A stretch of 64,000 nucleotides of DNA, taken from Pedobacter faecalis (GTDB lineage: Bacteria; Bacteroidota; Bacteroidia; Sphingobacteriales; Sphingobacteriaceae). The DNA lies in NCBI RefSeq assembly GCF_030182585.1, contig NZ_JARXOW010000001.1, forward strand, positions 1,984,001 through 2,048,000, read 5' to 3'. The notes under the pieces were generated by a model, which was not told the DNA's origin, made no database searches, and worked only from the letters and a program-made list of their open reading frames with translations. The stretch's first letter is position 1, and every line of letters starts with the position of its first letter. Positions 52,006-61,203 of this stretch are shown here, in pieces. A program made the translations under genes and the position numbers.

Positions 52006-53325
52006 ATGAGAGAAATTTTCCTTGCGATCAGAAACTTCATTTCCTACCGCTTCAGTTTGCATGAAGACAATGCCGACGAACAGGATACGGTGGAAGCTCT
52101 GAGGCGGAATGTAGAGTTTAAAGGGGCCAACTTATGGACGCTCATTTTCGCGATATTCGTGGCCTCCATCGGTCTCAATGTCAATTCAACAGCTGTAATC
52201 ATCGGGGCTATGCTGATTTCACCGCTTATGGGGCCGATCATGGGCGTCGGACTTGGCATTGGCATCAATGATTTTGAGCTCGTTAAAAAGGCGGCGCGCA
52301 ACCTGGCTATTGCCACGGTGATCAGTGTGATCACCTCAACCTTATACTTTTTGATAACACCTTTGCATGATGCCTCCTCGGAGCTATTGTCCAGAACATC
52401 TCCCTCGATCTGGGATGTGTTCATCGCCACATTTGGCGGACTTGCCGGGATCGTTGCTGCCACGCGCAAGGAAAAAGGCAATGCCATACCCGGCGTGGCG
52501 ATCGCCACGGCACTCATGCCTCCGCTTTGTACCGCCGGGTTCGGACTTGCTTCGGGCAACCTGTACTTCTTTCTTGGTGCCATGTACCTGTATTTTATTA
52601 ACAGCGTCTTTATCTGCGTGGCCACTTATTTAATTGTCCGCTACCTGAAATTTCATAAAAAGGAATTTGAAGATAAGGCCTATGAAAGAAAAGTACGCCA
52701 GTACATCTGGATCCTGGTGCTGGTCACAGCCGCCCCCAGCGTTTACCTGGCCTACCGGATTGTGGATAAGAGTATCTTCGAGACCAACGCCAATGCCTTT
52801 ATTCAGAAAGAGATGAACTTCGCAAGCACACAGGTCATCACCAAAAATTTTAAGTACAGCAGTAGCATGGGAAATGAAATTGACCTTTTGCTGCTCGGTG
52901 ACGAGTTAAGTGGCCAACAGATTGATACGCTGAAATCCAGGCTGCCTGCTTATAAGTTAAACAATACCGAGCTCCGCATCCGGCAGGGACTGAACGCCAA
53001 GAATGAATTGGATTTCAGCCAGATCAAAGCCAGCATCCTGGAGGCCGTCTATCAAAACGACTCCACACGAAAGAGTTCCTCAGCCAGGTTAGACATGCCC
53101 ATACCAGATGTCCGTGCTGAACTCGCAGCATTATATCCAGCACTGAGCAGCTACAGCATTGAAAATGTAGTCCGACAACGCATGGATACCCTTAGGCAGG
53201 ATACGGTAACGCTTGCCCTGGTAAGCTTCCGAACCGATCCGGCACCGGCGGAGCTTGTACGCTTAAGAGACTGGTTAAGATCAAGAATTAAAGCCGACTC
53301 CCTTACCCTAGTAGTTTCCGATTAG
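52006..53325 (+). CDS. DUF389 (TIGR00341-like) membrane protein
   Basis: 439 residues. Six transmembrane helices in residues 35-240 with the DUF389 signature: 'IFVASIGLNVNSTAVIIGAM', 'LISPLMGPIMGVGLGIGIND', 'GVAIATALMPPLCTAGFGLA' and 'LYFINSVFICVATYLIVRYL'. The C-terminal ~190 residues are soluble and may be periplasmic ('EIDLLLLGDELSGQQIDTLK'). Function of the family is unknown, possibly transport. It converges on nhaA with 3 bp between the stops. Confidence 0.88.
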   Translation: MREIFLAIRNFISYRFSLHEDNADEQDTVEALRRNVEFKGANLWTLIFAIFVASIGLNVNSTAVIIGAMLISPLMGPIMGVGLGIGINDFELVKKAARNLAIATVISVITSTLYFLITPLHDASSELLSRTSPSIWDVFIATFGGLAGIVAATRKEKGNAIPGVAIATALMPPLCTAGFGLASGNLYFFLGAMYLYFINSVFICVATYLIVRYLKFHKKEFEDKAYERKVRQYIWILVLVTAAPSVYLAYRIVDKSIFETNANAFIQKEMNFASTQVITKNFKYSSSMGNEIDLLLLGDELSGQQIDTLKSRLPAYKLNNTELRIRQGLNAKNELDFSQIKASILEAVYQNDSTRKSSSARLDMPIPDVRAELAALYPALSSYSIENVVRQRMDTLRQDTVTLALVSFRTDPAPAELVRLRDWLRSRIKADSLTLVVSD

Positions 53326-53328
53326 ACC

Positions 53329-54633
53329 TTACCTCGTCACCCGCTTTAGCACTATTGTACCAGCGATACCGGCCACAACAGAGGCAATCAGGATACCGTA
53401 TTTCGCCTGATCAATAAAAACCGGATGCTTAAAGGCCAGTCCGCTGATGAAAAGCGACATGGTGAAACCTATACCTGCAAGCAGGGAAACGCCTGCCAGG
53501 TGGTTCCAGCCTGCGCCTTCCGGAAGTCCGGCAAGTCTGGATTTTATCATGATCCAGCAAAAACCCATGACGCCGATAAATTTTCCGATGATCAATCCGG
53601 CAGCAACACCAAACGAAACCGGGTTGGATACAGAACTCAGGAAATCGGAACCGATCACAATACCGGCATTTGCCAGCGCAAAGAGCGGCATAATGCCGAA
53701 GGCCACCCAGGGATGCAGGGCATGTTCTATCGTCTGCAGTGGTGTTTCAGCGGCCATACTCAGCCGCTTGACATTCTGTATTGTCTTATTTTGCTTGGGT
53801 GTAATCAGTTTGCCGCGCTCCGGGATGTCAGACTCAAAATCATACGACAGCTTACGGAGGTTACCCGCATAAACTTCCTCATTGATCCTGGTAACTGCGG
53901 GGATGGTAAAGGCAACCAGTACGCCCGCAATCGTAGCATGGACGCCGGAGAGCAGAAACCCGATCCAGACACCGATACCAATGATCAAATAGAACATGCT
54001 AGCCCGGATACCTATAATATTGCCTAATATCAATACGCCAAGAAATGCGGCTCCGACGCCCAGCGCGAGGAAATTAATCTCAGCTGTATAGAAGAACGCG
54101 ATGACGAGAACAGCGCCCAGATCATCTGCTACGGCTAGTGCAGAAAGGAACACTTTAACCGATGTTGGGATGCCTTTGCCGGCCATGGACAGCAAAGCCA
54201 AAGCGAATGCGATATCGGTAGCCATCGGGATGCCCCAGCCGTGTGCGGCCTCGGTGCCCGCGTTAAAAGCGGTATAGATCAAAGCCGGGACGATCATCCC
54301 GCCCAGTGCTGCAGCCATCGGCAGTGCGGCTTTGCTTACCGAGGATAGCTCGCCTTCCATAAACTCCCGCTTAAGTTCAAGGCCGATCACAAAGAAGAAA
54401 AGCGCCATCAATCCATCATTGATCCAGACATGCAGCGGGTGGCTAAGCAGAAATTTATCAAAGCCTATCGAAAAATTGATGTGCCAGAGGTGTTCATAAA
54501 AATCGTGGTAAGCAGAATTTGCCCAGGTGATTGCCGCCACCACGGCGGCCATGAGCACAAGTCCGCTCGTATATTCCAGATGTACAAAACGGCTAACCGG
54601 CGCCATGATTCTCTCAATCGTCGTTTTTTCCAT
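53329..54633 (-). CDS. nhaA: Na+/H+ antiporter NhaA
   Basis: 434 residues. Typical NhaA features: 'DGLMALFFFVIGLELKREFM', 'WGIPMATDIAFALALLSMAG', 'VKVFLSALAVADDLGAVLVI' (the Asp-Asp pair that carries Na+ and H+ in 'ADDLGA'), and 'GVHATIAGVLVAFTIPAVTR'. The antiporter exchanges Na+ for protons across the inner membrane for sodium and alkaline pH homeostasis. It diverges from the ABC operon, with 74 bp between the two start codons. Confidence 0.97.
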   Translation of the reverse strand: MEKTTIERIMAPVSRFVHLEYTSGLVLMAAVVAAITWANSAYHDFYEHLWHINFSIGFDKFLLSHPLHVWINDGLMALFFFVIGLELKREFMEGELSSVSKAALPMAAALGGMIVPALIYTAFNAGTEAAHGWGIPMATDIAFALALLSMAGKGIPTSVKVFLSALAVADDLGAVLVIAFFYTAEINFLALGVGAAFLGVLILGNIIGIRASMFYLIIGIGVWIGFLLSGVHATIAGVLVAFTIPAVTRINEEVYAGNLRKLSYDFESDIPERGKLITPKQNKTIQNVKRLSMAAETPLQTIEHALHPWVAFGIMPLFALANAGIVIGSDFLSSVSNPVSFGVAAGLIIGKFIGVMGFCWIMIKSRLAGLPEGAGWNHLAGVSLLAGIGFTMSLFISGLAFKHPVFIDQAKYGILIASVVAGIAGTIVLKRVTR

Positions 54634-54707
54634 GCAGGCAAGATAAGCGAAATAATAATATTTTTGGCAGGTAGATTGCTTTTGGTGAACCGCAATACAA
54701 ATAGCTT

Positions 54708-56369
54708 ATGACACCGGCCAAACGATTTTTTAGCCTGCTGAGGCTCGACAGGAAAGATGTCACACAGATTTTTTTCTACGCGTTGTTCGCGGGTTTGATC
54801 AGCTTGTCCCTTCCCCTCGGTATACAGGCCATTATCAATTTTATACAAAGCGGCAGGGTAAGCGTTTCATGGATCGTGCTGGTTGTCATCGTGGTTGGGG
54901 GAGTGGCATTGGTAGGTATACTATCTTTGATGCAACTGCGAATTACCGAAAATCTTCAGCAGAAAATATTTGTTCGTTCCTCGTTTGAATTCGCGTACCG
55001 CCTGCCCAAAATACGCTTTGATGAACTGTACAATAACTTCTATCCGCCCGAGCTGGCCAACCGCTTTTTTGACACCCTGACCATACAAAAGGGGGTCTCG
55101 AAGCTGCTGATCGATTTCTCAGCCGCGCTGCTTCAGATCGGCTTCGGAATTATACTGTTGTCATTTTACCACCCGTTTTTTATTGTGTTCGGCCTCTTGC
55201 TGGTGGGCTTGCTTTACCTGATCTTTAAATTCTCTTACGCCCCGGGACTTGAAACCAGTCTCAACGAATCCAAGTACAAGTACCGGGCGGCCGACTGGCT
55301 TCAGGAAATAGCCCGCAATAATTCGTCTTTCAGAGCCAAGCTGAATTTCAATTTTGCCTTGTCTAAAACAGACGATATCGTTGGCGGCTACCTCACCTAC
55401 CGGGAAAAGCATTTCGGGATTATCAGGCGCCAGTTTATCCAGCTCATCGTATTTAAGATCATCATCACTGCCGGCCTGTTGCTTATAGGCGGCCTGCTGG
55501 TATTAAACCAGCAGATGAATATCGGGCAGTTTGTCGCTGCCGAAATCATCATTCTCCTGGTGATCAATTCCGTGGAGAAAATTATACTTGGACTGGAGAG
55601 TTTCTACGATGTGCTCACCGCTGTAGAGAAAATCGGCGAGGTTACGGATCTGGATATAGAGGATCAACCCGACGCTGCGGAAATCACCAGTGAAAAAGCC
55701 ATAACGATCAAAACTGATGCGTTAAGATTCCGTTATCCCGGTGCCGCAAAAGACACGCTGAAAAATATTTCGCTGACTATAGCGCCCGGCGAAAAGATTC
55801 TGCTGAAAGGCAACAACGGTGCAGGAAAAACCACCCTGATCCGTATACTGTCCGGGCTGCTCCAACCCAGCTCCGGTACACTGTCTGTAAACGACGACAC
55901 CTTCGTCAAGATTGAGGGTGCTGCGTACAGGGCAAAAATCGGCCGGATCATCCAGGGCGAAACCCCGTTTGAAGGTACAATACTGGAAAATATCACCTTC
56001 AGCGACCCCGCAATATCACCTGAAGATCTGAAATGGGCGCTCGACGCCGTTCAACTCAGCCAGGTGATCAAATCACTGCCTGAGGGCCTGAACACCAAGA
56101 TCTTCCCCGAAGGCAAACAACTATCCTCATCAAATGCTCAGAAGATACTTCTCGCACGCAGTATCGTGCATAAGCCTGCTGTGCTCTTCTTTGAAGACCC
56201 GACCGACCGTATGGACAAAGATGCAGCGGCAGCACTGATCGACTTTATATTTTCCCCGGAAAACTCCTGGACCGTGATCGTATCCTCCGCAAATGTGCAT
56301 TGGGAAGCGCAGGCCACCCGGCAGATCACTATGGAAAACGGAAAAATAATCCATGATACAAAACATTAA
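54708..56369 (+). CDS. ABC exporter half-transporter with unorthodox ATPase motifs
   Basis: 553 residues: membrane domain of six helices ('DVTQIFFYALFAGLISLSLP' ... 'LLLIGGLLVLNQQMNIGQFV') and an ATPase domain. Walker A is normal ('LLKGNNGAGKTTLIRILSGL', near 364) and the Q loop is present ('GRIIQGETPFEGTILENITF'). The signature is 'LSSSNAQKILLARSI' (near 471) rather than LSGGQ, Walker B is 'AVLFFEDPTDRMDKDAAAAL' (near 490) with Glu-Asp where Asp-Glu is expected, and the H-loop His is not visible ('VIVSSANVHWEAQATRQI', near 524; the only His is in a different place). It is the first gene of an ABC-HlyD-TolC operon resembling type I secretion, with no N-terminal peptidase domain. Confidence 0.9.
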   Translation: MTPAKRFFSLLRLDRKDVTQIFFYALFAGLISLSLPLGIQAIINFIQSGRVSVSWIVLVVIVVGGVALVGILSLMQLRITENLQQKIFVRSSFEFAYRLPKIRFDELYNNFYPPELANRFFDTLTIQKGVSKLLIDFSAALLQIGFGIILLSFYHPFFIVFGLLLVGLLYLIFKFSYAPGLETSLNESKYKYRAADWLQEIARNNSSFRAKLNFNFALSKTDDIVGGYLTYREKHFGIIRRQFIQLIVFKIIITAGLLLIGGLLVLNQQMNIGQFVAAEIIILLVINSVEKIILGLESFYDVLTAVEKIGEVTDLDIEDQPDAAEITSEKAITIKTDALRFRYPGAAKDTLKNISLTIAPGEKILLKGNNGAGKTTLIRILSGLLQPSSGTLSVNDDTFVKIEGAAYRAKIGRIIQGETPFEGTILENITFSDPAISPEDLKWALDAVQLSQVIKSLPEGLNTKIFPEGKQLSSSNAQKILLARSIVHKPAVLFFEDPTDRMDKDAAAALIDFIFSPENSWTVIVSSANVHWEAQATRQITMENGKIIHDTKH

Positions 56370-56372
56370 GCC

Positions 56373-57725
56373 ATGCTAAATATTTCGACCAACAAAAAGG
56401 CCCGGCTTGAAACCTTACAGCATTTCAGCACTGTACGGCAGCTATCCAACAGGCCGCACTATAAGATATTAAACAGGATAATCCTTGGCCTCTGCCTGCT
56501 GGCATTGCTGATCCTGTTTCTGCCATGGACACAGAACATCTCGGGCACAGGCGCGGTTACTACCCTGAAACCTGACCAGCGGCCTCAGACCATACATACC
56601 GCGATTGCAGGACGTATCGAAAAGTGGTATGTACGGGAAGGCGATTACGTGGAAAAGGGTGACACCATATTATTTATTTCCGAAACAAAGGAGGATTACT
56701 TTGATCCCAACCTGGTAAACAACACCAAACAACAGGTAGACGCCAAAAAAAACGCATTAAAGTCTTATGATAGTAAAGTACAGTCGCTGGAATCACAGAT
56801 GGCTGCGCTGGCGAATGAACAACGTCTGAAAATTCAGCAGGCCAACAACAAAATACGTCAGGCCCTTCTGAAGGTGAAGAGCGACAGTATCGACCTGGAA
56901 GCCGTAAAAACACAGCTAAAGATCGCCACCACACAGTTTGACCGGGCAGTTCAGCTTAATAAAGAAGGCCTGAAACCGCTTACTGATGTAGAGGAGAAAA
57001 GGCTGAAGCTGCAGGATGCCCAGGCGAAAATCATCACGCAGGAAAACAAACTGCTCGCCGCGCAGAATGACCTGATCAATGCTCAGGTGGAGATCGGACG
57101 AATAACCGCTGAATACAATGAAAAACTGGCAAAGTCGAGCAGTGATAAGTTTACCGCATTGAGCAGCCAGTTCGATACAGAGGCCCAGGTCAACAAGCTG
57201 GAAAACCAATATGTGAATTACTCCATCAGAAACGGCATGTACTACATCAAAGCGCCTCAAAGCGGCTATGTAAACCGGGCGCTGCAGTCGGGCATCGGCG
57301 AAATACTCAAGGAAGGAACGCCAATAGTCAGCATTATGCCTGCAGGGTATGAGATCGCGGTAGAAACCTATGTAAGGCCGATCGATCTGCCACTGCTGAA
57401 AAAGGGTGACGAAGTAAGGGTATGGTTCGACGGATGGCCAACCATCGTATTTTCCGGATGGCCCGGAATGTCATACGGCACTTTTGGCGGCCGGATCGTG
57501 GCTATTGAGAATTTCATAAGTCCCAATGGCAAGTACAGGGTGCTTATCGCCCCCGATAAGCGCGACGCGGCATGGCCAAAGCAGCTGAGCATAGGCGCGG
57601 GGGCACAAACGATTGCCCTATTGGAAACCGTCCCGGTCTGGTTTGAAGTGTGGCGTACGTTAAATGGTTTCCCGCCCAACTACTACCAGCCTGCGGCGGC
57701 AAATGAAACGGCGAAAGATAAATGA
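56373..57725 (+). CDS. HlyD-family membrane fusion protein
   Basis: 450 residues. One N-terminal transmembrane helix ('IILGLCLLALLILFLPWTQN'), a lipoyl half ('TAIAGRIEKWYVREGDYVEK'), long coiled-coil arms ('LKSYDSKVQSLESQMAALAN' to 'ALSSQFDTEAQVNKLENQYV'), the second lipoyl half ('YIKAPQSGYVNRALQSGIGE') and a beta-barrel ('EVRVWFDGWPTIVFSGWPGM'). It bridges the ABC protein and the TolC channel. It starts 3 bp after the ABC stop and overlaps the TolC gene by 4 bp. Confidence 0.93.
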   Translation: MLNISTNKKARLETLQHFSTVRQLSNRPHYKILNRIILGLCLLALLILFLPWTQNISGTGAVTTLKPDQRPQTIHTAIAGRIEKWYVREGDYVEKGDTILFISETKEDYFDPNLVNNTKQQVDAKKNALKSYDSKVQSLESQMAALANEQRLKIQQANNKIRQALLKVKSDSIDLEAVKTQLKIATTQFDRAVQLNKEGLKPLTDVEEKRLKLQDAQAKIITQENKLLAAQNDLINAQVEIGRITAEYNEKLAKSSSDKFTALSSQFDTEAQVNKLENQYVNYSIRNGMYYIKAPQSGYVNRALQSGIGEILKEGTPIVSIMPAGYEIAVETYVRPIDLPLLKKGDEVRVWFDGWPTIVFSGWPGMSYGTFGGRIVAIENFISPNGKYRVLIAPDKRDAAWPKQLSIGAGAQTIALLETVPVWFEVWRTLNGFPPNYYQPAAANETAKDK

Positions 57726-59110
57726 GAGCAGTTATCTATATCCTGTTATGTGTGCTCTGCACGCTTCATGCAGTGGCTCAGGAACGCTTGGCCGGGCAAC
57801 TGAGCTTTGCGGAATACCTGGGCTACGTTAAAAAATATCATCCGCTGACCCGGCAGGCCAATCTTACGCTCAGCCGTGCCGAAGCAGAACTTATGGCTGC
57901 GCGCGGCGGCTTCGACCCAAAGCTGGAGGTCGACTACGATAAGAAAGAGTTCAAAGGAACGGGATACTATTCGCTCCTGAACAGCAGTTTTAAAATACCC
58001 ACATGGTATGGCATTGAAATTAAAGCTGCCTTTGACAACAGTACCGGAAAGTACGTCAATCCACAAAACATTACCCCGGAAGGCGGACTCACCTCTGCCG
58101 GAATCACCATCCCGCTGGCACAGGGATTACTGGTCAACAGAAGGATGGCAGACCTGCGCTCGGCCAAGGTGCAGCTGCGACTGAGCGCGGCCGAGCAAAA
58201 GTTGCAGGTTACTGAAGCCGTTTACGCCGCGTCGCTCGCCTATTTCAGCTGGAAACGTGCGTTCGACGAGGTAAAGCTTTATCAAACCTATCTTGATTTT
58301 GCAAGGGTCAGATATACGGGTATCACCAAACTCATACAGGCAGGGGACAAGCCGGCGATCGACAGTATTGAAGCGGGAGTGATCGTGAAGTCGCGCAGGC
58401 TAAGTCTGGCCGATGCGCAGCTCAAGCTGACTAAAGCACGACTGGAATTATCCAATTATCTCTGGCTTGAAAACGTGCCTGTAGAACTGGCCGAAAATAT
58501 CGTCCCTGAAGAAAACCCCGCCGAACATGCGGCTTCTATCCTGAACCTAACCGATGCAGCAGCAATGCTGCAACTCGGTGAGCATCCTAAGGTACAGGCA
58601 TTACAGGGCAAACTTGAGCTTTTGGAGATAGAACGCCGGTACAAGGCGAACCTGCTGCTGCCTAAGGTCGATTTAAGCTATAATTTCCTAGCTGAACCGA
58701 GGTATGTGGACAGATACCGCTTTCAGGATTACAAACTTGGCGTCAATTTCAGTCTGCCGGTATTTCTCAGAAAAGAACGCGGTGGTTTAAGACTTGCAAA
58801 ACTTAAAATACAGGACGGACAACTTGACCTCGACCTGGCCCGTGTGGCATTGAGAAACAAGATATTGGCCCAGCAAGCCGAGATCGATGCCCTTGAAAAT
58901 CAGAAAGTCACCGCATCAGAACTTGTGAAAGACTATTCCACTATGCTCACTTCAGAAGAACGCCTGTTTTCTTTCGGTGAGAGTTCCCTTTTCGTCATAA
59001 ATTCCCGGGAAAACAATGTGGTCAGCAGCAGACTTTCTGAAATCAGCATGGAGAACAGGCTGCTCATCGCCATCGCAGATCTTTTCAGGACTTTAAGCAA
59101 TCCTCAGTAG
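57722..59110 (+). CDS. TolC-family outer membrane efflux protein
   Basis: 462 residues with signal peptide ('AVIYILLCVLCTLHAVAQER'). Two repeats of the alpha-helical barrel are visible ('LSFAEYLGYVKKYHPLTRQA', 'LTLSRAEAELMAARGGFDPK' and later 'NLLLPKVDLSYNFLAEPRYV', 'NKILAQQAEIDALENQKVTA'). 'GLLVNRRMADLRSAKVQLRL' and 'LFSFGESSLFVINSRENNVV' are family features. It forms the outer membrane duct of the ABC-HlyD exporter, whose cargo is unknown. The start overlaps the HlyD stop by 4 bp. Confidence 0.93.
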   Translation: MRAVIYILLCVLCTLHAVAQERLAGQLSFAEYLGYVKKYHPLTRQANLTLSRAEAELMAARGGFDPKLEVDYDKKEFKGTGYYSLLNSSFKIPTWYGIEIKAAFDNSTGKYVNPQNITPEGGLTSAGITIPLAQGLLVNRRMADLRSAKVQLRLSAAEQKLQVTEAVYAASLAYFSWKRAFDEVKLYQTYLDFARVRYTGITKLIQAGDKPAIDSIEAGVIVKSRRLSLADAQLKLTKARLELSNYLWLENVPVELAENIVPEENPAEHAASILNLTDAAAMLQLGEHPKVQALQGKLELLEIERRYKANLLLPKVDLSYNFLAEPRYVDRYRFQDYKLGVNFSLPVFLRKERGGLRLAKLKIQDGQLDLDLARVALRNKILAQQAEIDALENQKVTASELVKDYSTMLTSEERLFSFGESSLFVINSRENNVVSSRLSEISMENRLLIAIADLFRTLSNPQ

Positions 59111-59162
59111 TCTTTGATGACTGCAGGCGCCAAAGCCTTGACTCAAAATTTGTGCATTTTTC

Positions 59163-59192
59163 TTGTTTGCAACATAATTGCATTTATATTTG
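59163..59192 (+). promoter_or_regulatory. Promoter with embedded inverted repeat in front of merC
   Basis: TTG (59163-59165), 19 bp, then TATATTTG (59185-59192) is a textbook Bacteroidota promoter. The spacer contains TGCAA-CATAA-TTGCA (59168-59182), a perfect inverted repeat, and TTTGCAACAT occurs both in the spacer and across the -7 box to the start codon. A metal-responsive Fur/Zur-type repressor would be placed to block it. Transcription would start at or next to the ATG at 59197. Confidence 0.65.
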
Positions 59193-59196
59193 CAAC

Positions 59197-59598
59197 ATGA
59201 AATCACTACTGAAATCAGAAAGACTTGACCAGCTCGGCATAACAGCCTCTGTGGGATGCGCCATTCACTGCGCCGCGCTTCCCCTGATGGTCACTTCCCT
59301 GCCGCTAATCGGCATGGAGTTCCTGGCCAGCCCCTGGGTAGAAACCAGCATGATCGTCCTCTCGGTGATCATTGGCGTAACTTCGCTATCCACAACCTAC
59401 AAGAGGCACCGGAACACGACGCCGCTGCTCGCCCTCCTTTGCGGATTTGCCCTCATCGCATCCGGACACTTCCTGTGGCATGAGGCGGAAGCCCTGCTTA
59501 TCCCTTTGGGCGGCATCACCATCGCCGCTGCACATTACATCAACTGGAAACTTAACCGGGTATGTACCCACAATATCGACCACCATGAAAATCCATAA
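59197..59598 (+). CDS. MerC-domain protein
   Basis: 133 residues from the ATG at 59197, chosen because the -7 box ends 4 bp upstream of it. Four predicted transmembrane helices. The first carries the Cys pair 'ITASVGCAIHCAALPLMVTS', the mercury/metal binding feature of MerC, followed by 'ASPWVETSMIVLSVIIGVTS' and 'LLCGFALIASGHFLWHEAEA'. MerC proteins in Bacteroidota appear in zinc/mercury homeostasis regulons. The end of the gene overlaps the start of a small His-rich lipoprotein gene. Confidence 0.88.
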   Translation: MKSLLKSERLDQLGITASVGCAIHCAALPLMVTSLPLIGMEFLASPWVETSMIVLSVIIGVTSLSTTYKRHRNTTPLLALLCGFALIASGHFLWHEAEALLIPLGGITIAAAHYINWKLNRVCTHNIDHHENP

Positions 59599-59707
59599 AC
59601 TGTTATTCGGCACCTTCCTTATGTTGATCAGCATGATCAGCCCCGGCTGCAGGCATGATCATGCTGCAACAAGTCCTCAATCACATCACCATCCTGCGCC
59701 GGTCTAA
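59585..59707 (+). CDS. Small His-rich lipoprotein
   Basis: 40 residues starting at an ATG that overlaps the merC stop by 14 bp. It has a lipoprotein signal ('LLFGTFLMLISMISPGC') and a short tail with several His ('RHDHAATSPQSHHHPAPV'). The signal, lipobox and His cluster suit a periplasmic metal-binding peptide working with MerC. It may be a shortened protein, because it ends inside the neighbouring phytanoyl-CoA dioxygenase remnant. Confidence 0.5.
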   Translation: MKIHKLLFGTFLMLISMISPGCRHDHAATSPQSHHHPAPV

Positions 59708-59971
59708 CCGAACCGGGAAGGCGCCCATGCTCATGCAAGGAATCCACTTGCCCTGGCCAACCAGCTGGTCGAACGCATTGTGCAGGGCCGGGCTGTTAGC
59801 GGCTTTAACAAACGGTTCCTGTGTATACATGCCGAGCCATACCACGGGTTTCGTCCAGGTAGATGGGTCATCGGGTTTCGCAGGAATATCTTTCCAGAGA
59901 ATTTCTCTCGCCTGTGCAGCAAGATCGGCAGAAAAAGCGTTGTCCAGACGGATAAAGCCGTCTGTTTTATA
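59681..59971 (-). pseudogene. Truncated phytanoyl-CoA dioxygenase family gene
   Basis: The minus strand reads open from 59971 to a TGA at 59681 with typical PhyH-family sequence ('TDGFIRLDNAFSADLAAQAR', 'WTKPVVWLGMYTQEPFVKAA', 'GQGKWIPCMSMGAFPVRLD'), but a TAA lies immediately upstream and the catalytic Fe(II)-binding His/Asp region is missing. About 97 codons of a protein that is normally over 250 residues remain. Confidence 0.6.
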
Positions 59972-60019
59972 TTATAACATTACGGTCATCCTCATATACC
60001 AAATATAAGGACTTATTGA

Positions 60020-61198
60020 TCATTTTACCAACTGTAAAAACTCCGCCAGTCCAATTGCTTCCGTGTTTTCTTGTAGGGGATATCGCTCTTTGCCGCCGTA
60101 AATGACGAATTTCTGCGTCGCCCCGATATCCTCACATGCGGCGTAAAAGCCCCGGCCAGGCCGCGGAGCGGATGACCGCTTAACTTCCAATGCCCATACC
60201 TGATTGTTCGGCCCTTCCAATACAAGGTCGACTTCGGTCTGGGTTGTTGTTCTATAATAGCTGTATTGCCATGTACCCGGCAATTGCACGATGATGTTTT
60301 CTATGACAAAGCCTTCCCAGCTTGCGCCGAGAACAGGATTTCCCATGAGATCGTCGAAACCCGGTATATTGAGTAGCTTGTGCAGTAAACCACTGTCACG
60401 GATATATATCTTCGGTGACTTGACAAGCCTTTTCTTTGTGTTTCCAGACCAGGGCTGAATCTGCCTGACCATGTAAAAATCTACCAGGATATCCAGATAT
60501 GACTTGATGGTTGTATGGCTCACTTCTAAGCTTTTGCCCAGTTCTGAATATACTGCCTGCTGACCGTGATAATGTGCTAGCATAGACCAAAACTTCTTCA
60601 TCCTGTTTGGCTGAATTTGCGGCCCCATGAGCGGGATATCACGTTCCACATAAGTGGAAATAAAGTCGTTACGCCATTCCCAGCTCTGCTCATCGCTAGA
60701 AGCCAGGTAACTATCAGGAAAGCCCCCTCTGAACCACAGTTTATCGGGATTAAATCCGAGCGGGTCATGGTTTATGATTTCAAGTGCATTAAAGGGCGTT
60801 AACTCAATATACCTGATTCTGCCTGCAAGCGTTTCGGAAGATTGCTGCAGCAAATCGCGGGAAGCTGAGCCGAGCAACAGAAAGTGTCCTGCTTTTTCTC
60901 CGTTGCGCTTTCTCATGTCTACCAAACCTCTTAATACACGGAACAGATCGGGTTTACGCTGTACTTCATCGATGATTAAAAGCTGACCCGAGAACTTCCT
61001 CAGGTAAGCTTCCGGATCGTCCAGTTTATTCATATCTGAATCCAACTCTAAGTCGAGGTATTCAGAAGTTTTGGAAAGCTGCTCGGCTATCTGCAATGCC
61101 AGTGTAGTTTTACCAGCCTGCCTTGGCCCTAATAGTGCCACGACTGGTACATTCTGTAGCCCCGCAATCAGCTTTTCAGTTAAATTACGCCTAATCAT
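60020..61198 (-). CDS. AAA ATPase (AAA_14) with DUF4143 domain
   Basis: 392 residues. Walker A 'PVVALLGPRQAGKTTLALQI' near residue 25, Walker B 'GQLLIIDEVQRKPDLFRVLR', and sensor-like 'FLLLGSASRDLLQQSSETLA'. The C-terminal DUF4143 half is 'WRNDFISTYVERDIPLMGPQ' ... 'GNPVLGASWEGFVIENIIVQ' and 'YYRTTTQTEVDLVLEGPNNQ', a PD-(D/E)XK-like fold. Such proteins are widespread and of unclear role, often near toxin or defence genes. The gene is preceded by two related palindromic elements (61204-61293). Confidence 0.88.
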   Translation of the reverse strand: MIRRNLTEKLIAGLQNVPVVALLGPRQAGKTTLALQIAEQLSKTSEYLDLELDSDMNKLDDPEAYLRKFSGQLLIIDEVQRKPDLFRVLRGLVDMRKRNGEKAGHFLLLGSASRDLLQQSSETLAGRIRYIELTPFNALEIINHDPLGFNPDKLWFRGGFPDSYLASSDEQSWEWRNDFISTYVERDIPLMGPQIQPNRMKKFWSMLAHYHGQQAVYSELGKSLEVSHTTIKSYLDILVDFYMVRQIQPWSGNTKKRLVKSPKIYIRDSGLLHKLLNIPGFDDLMGNPVLGASWEGFVIENIIVQLPGTWQYSYYRTTTQTEVDLVLEGPNNQVWALEVKRSSAPRPGRGFYAACEDIGATQKFVIYGGKERYPLQENTEAIGLAEFLQLVK

Positions 61199-61203
61199 TT
61201 TTC

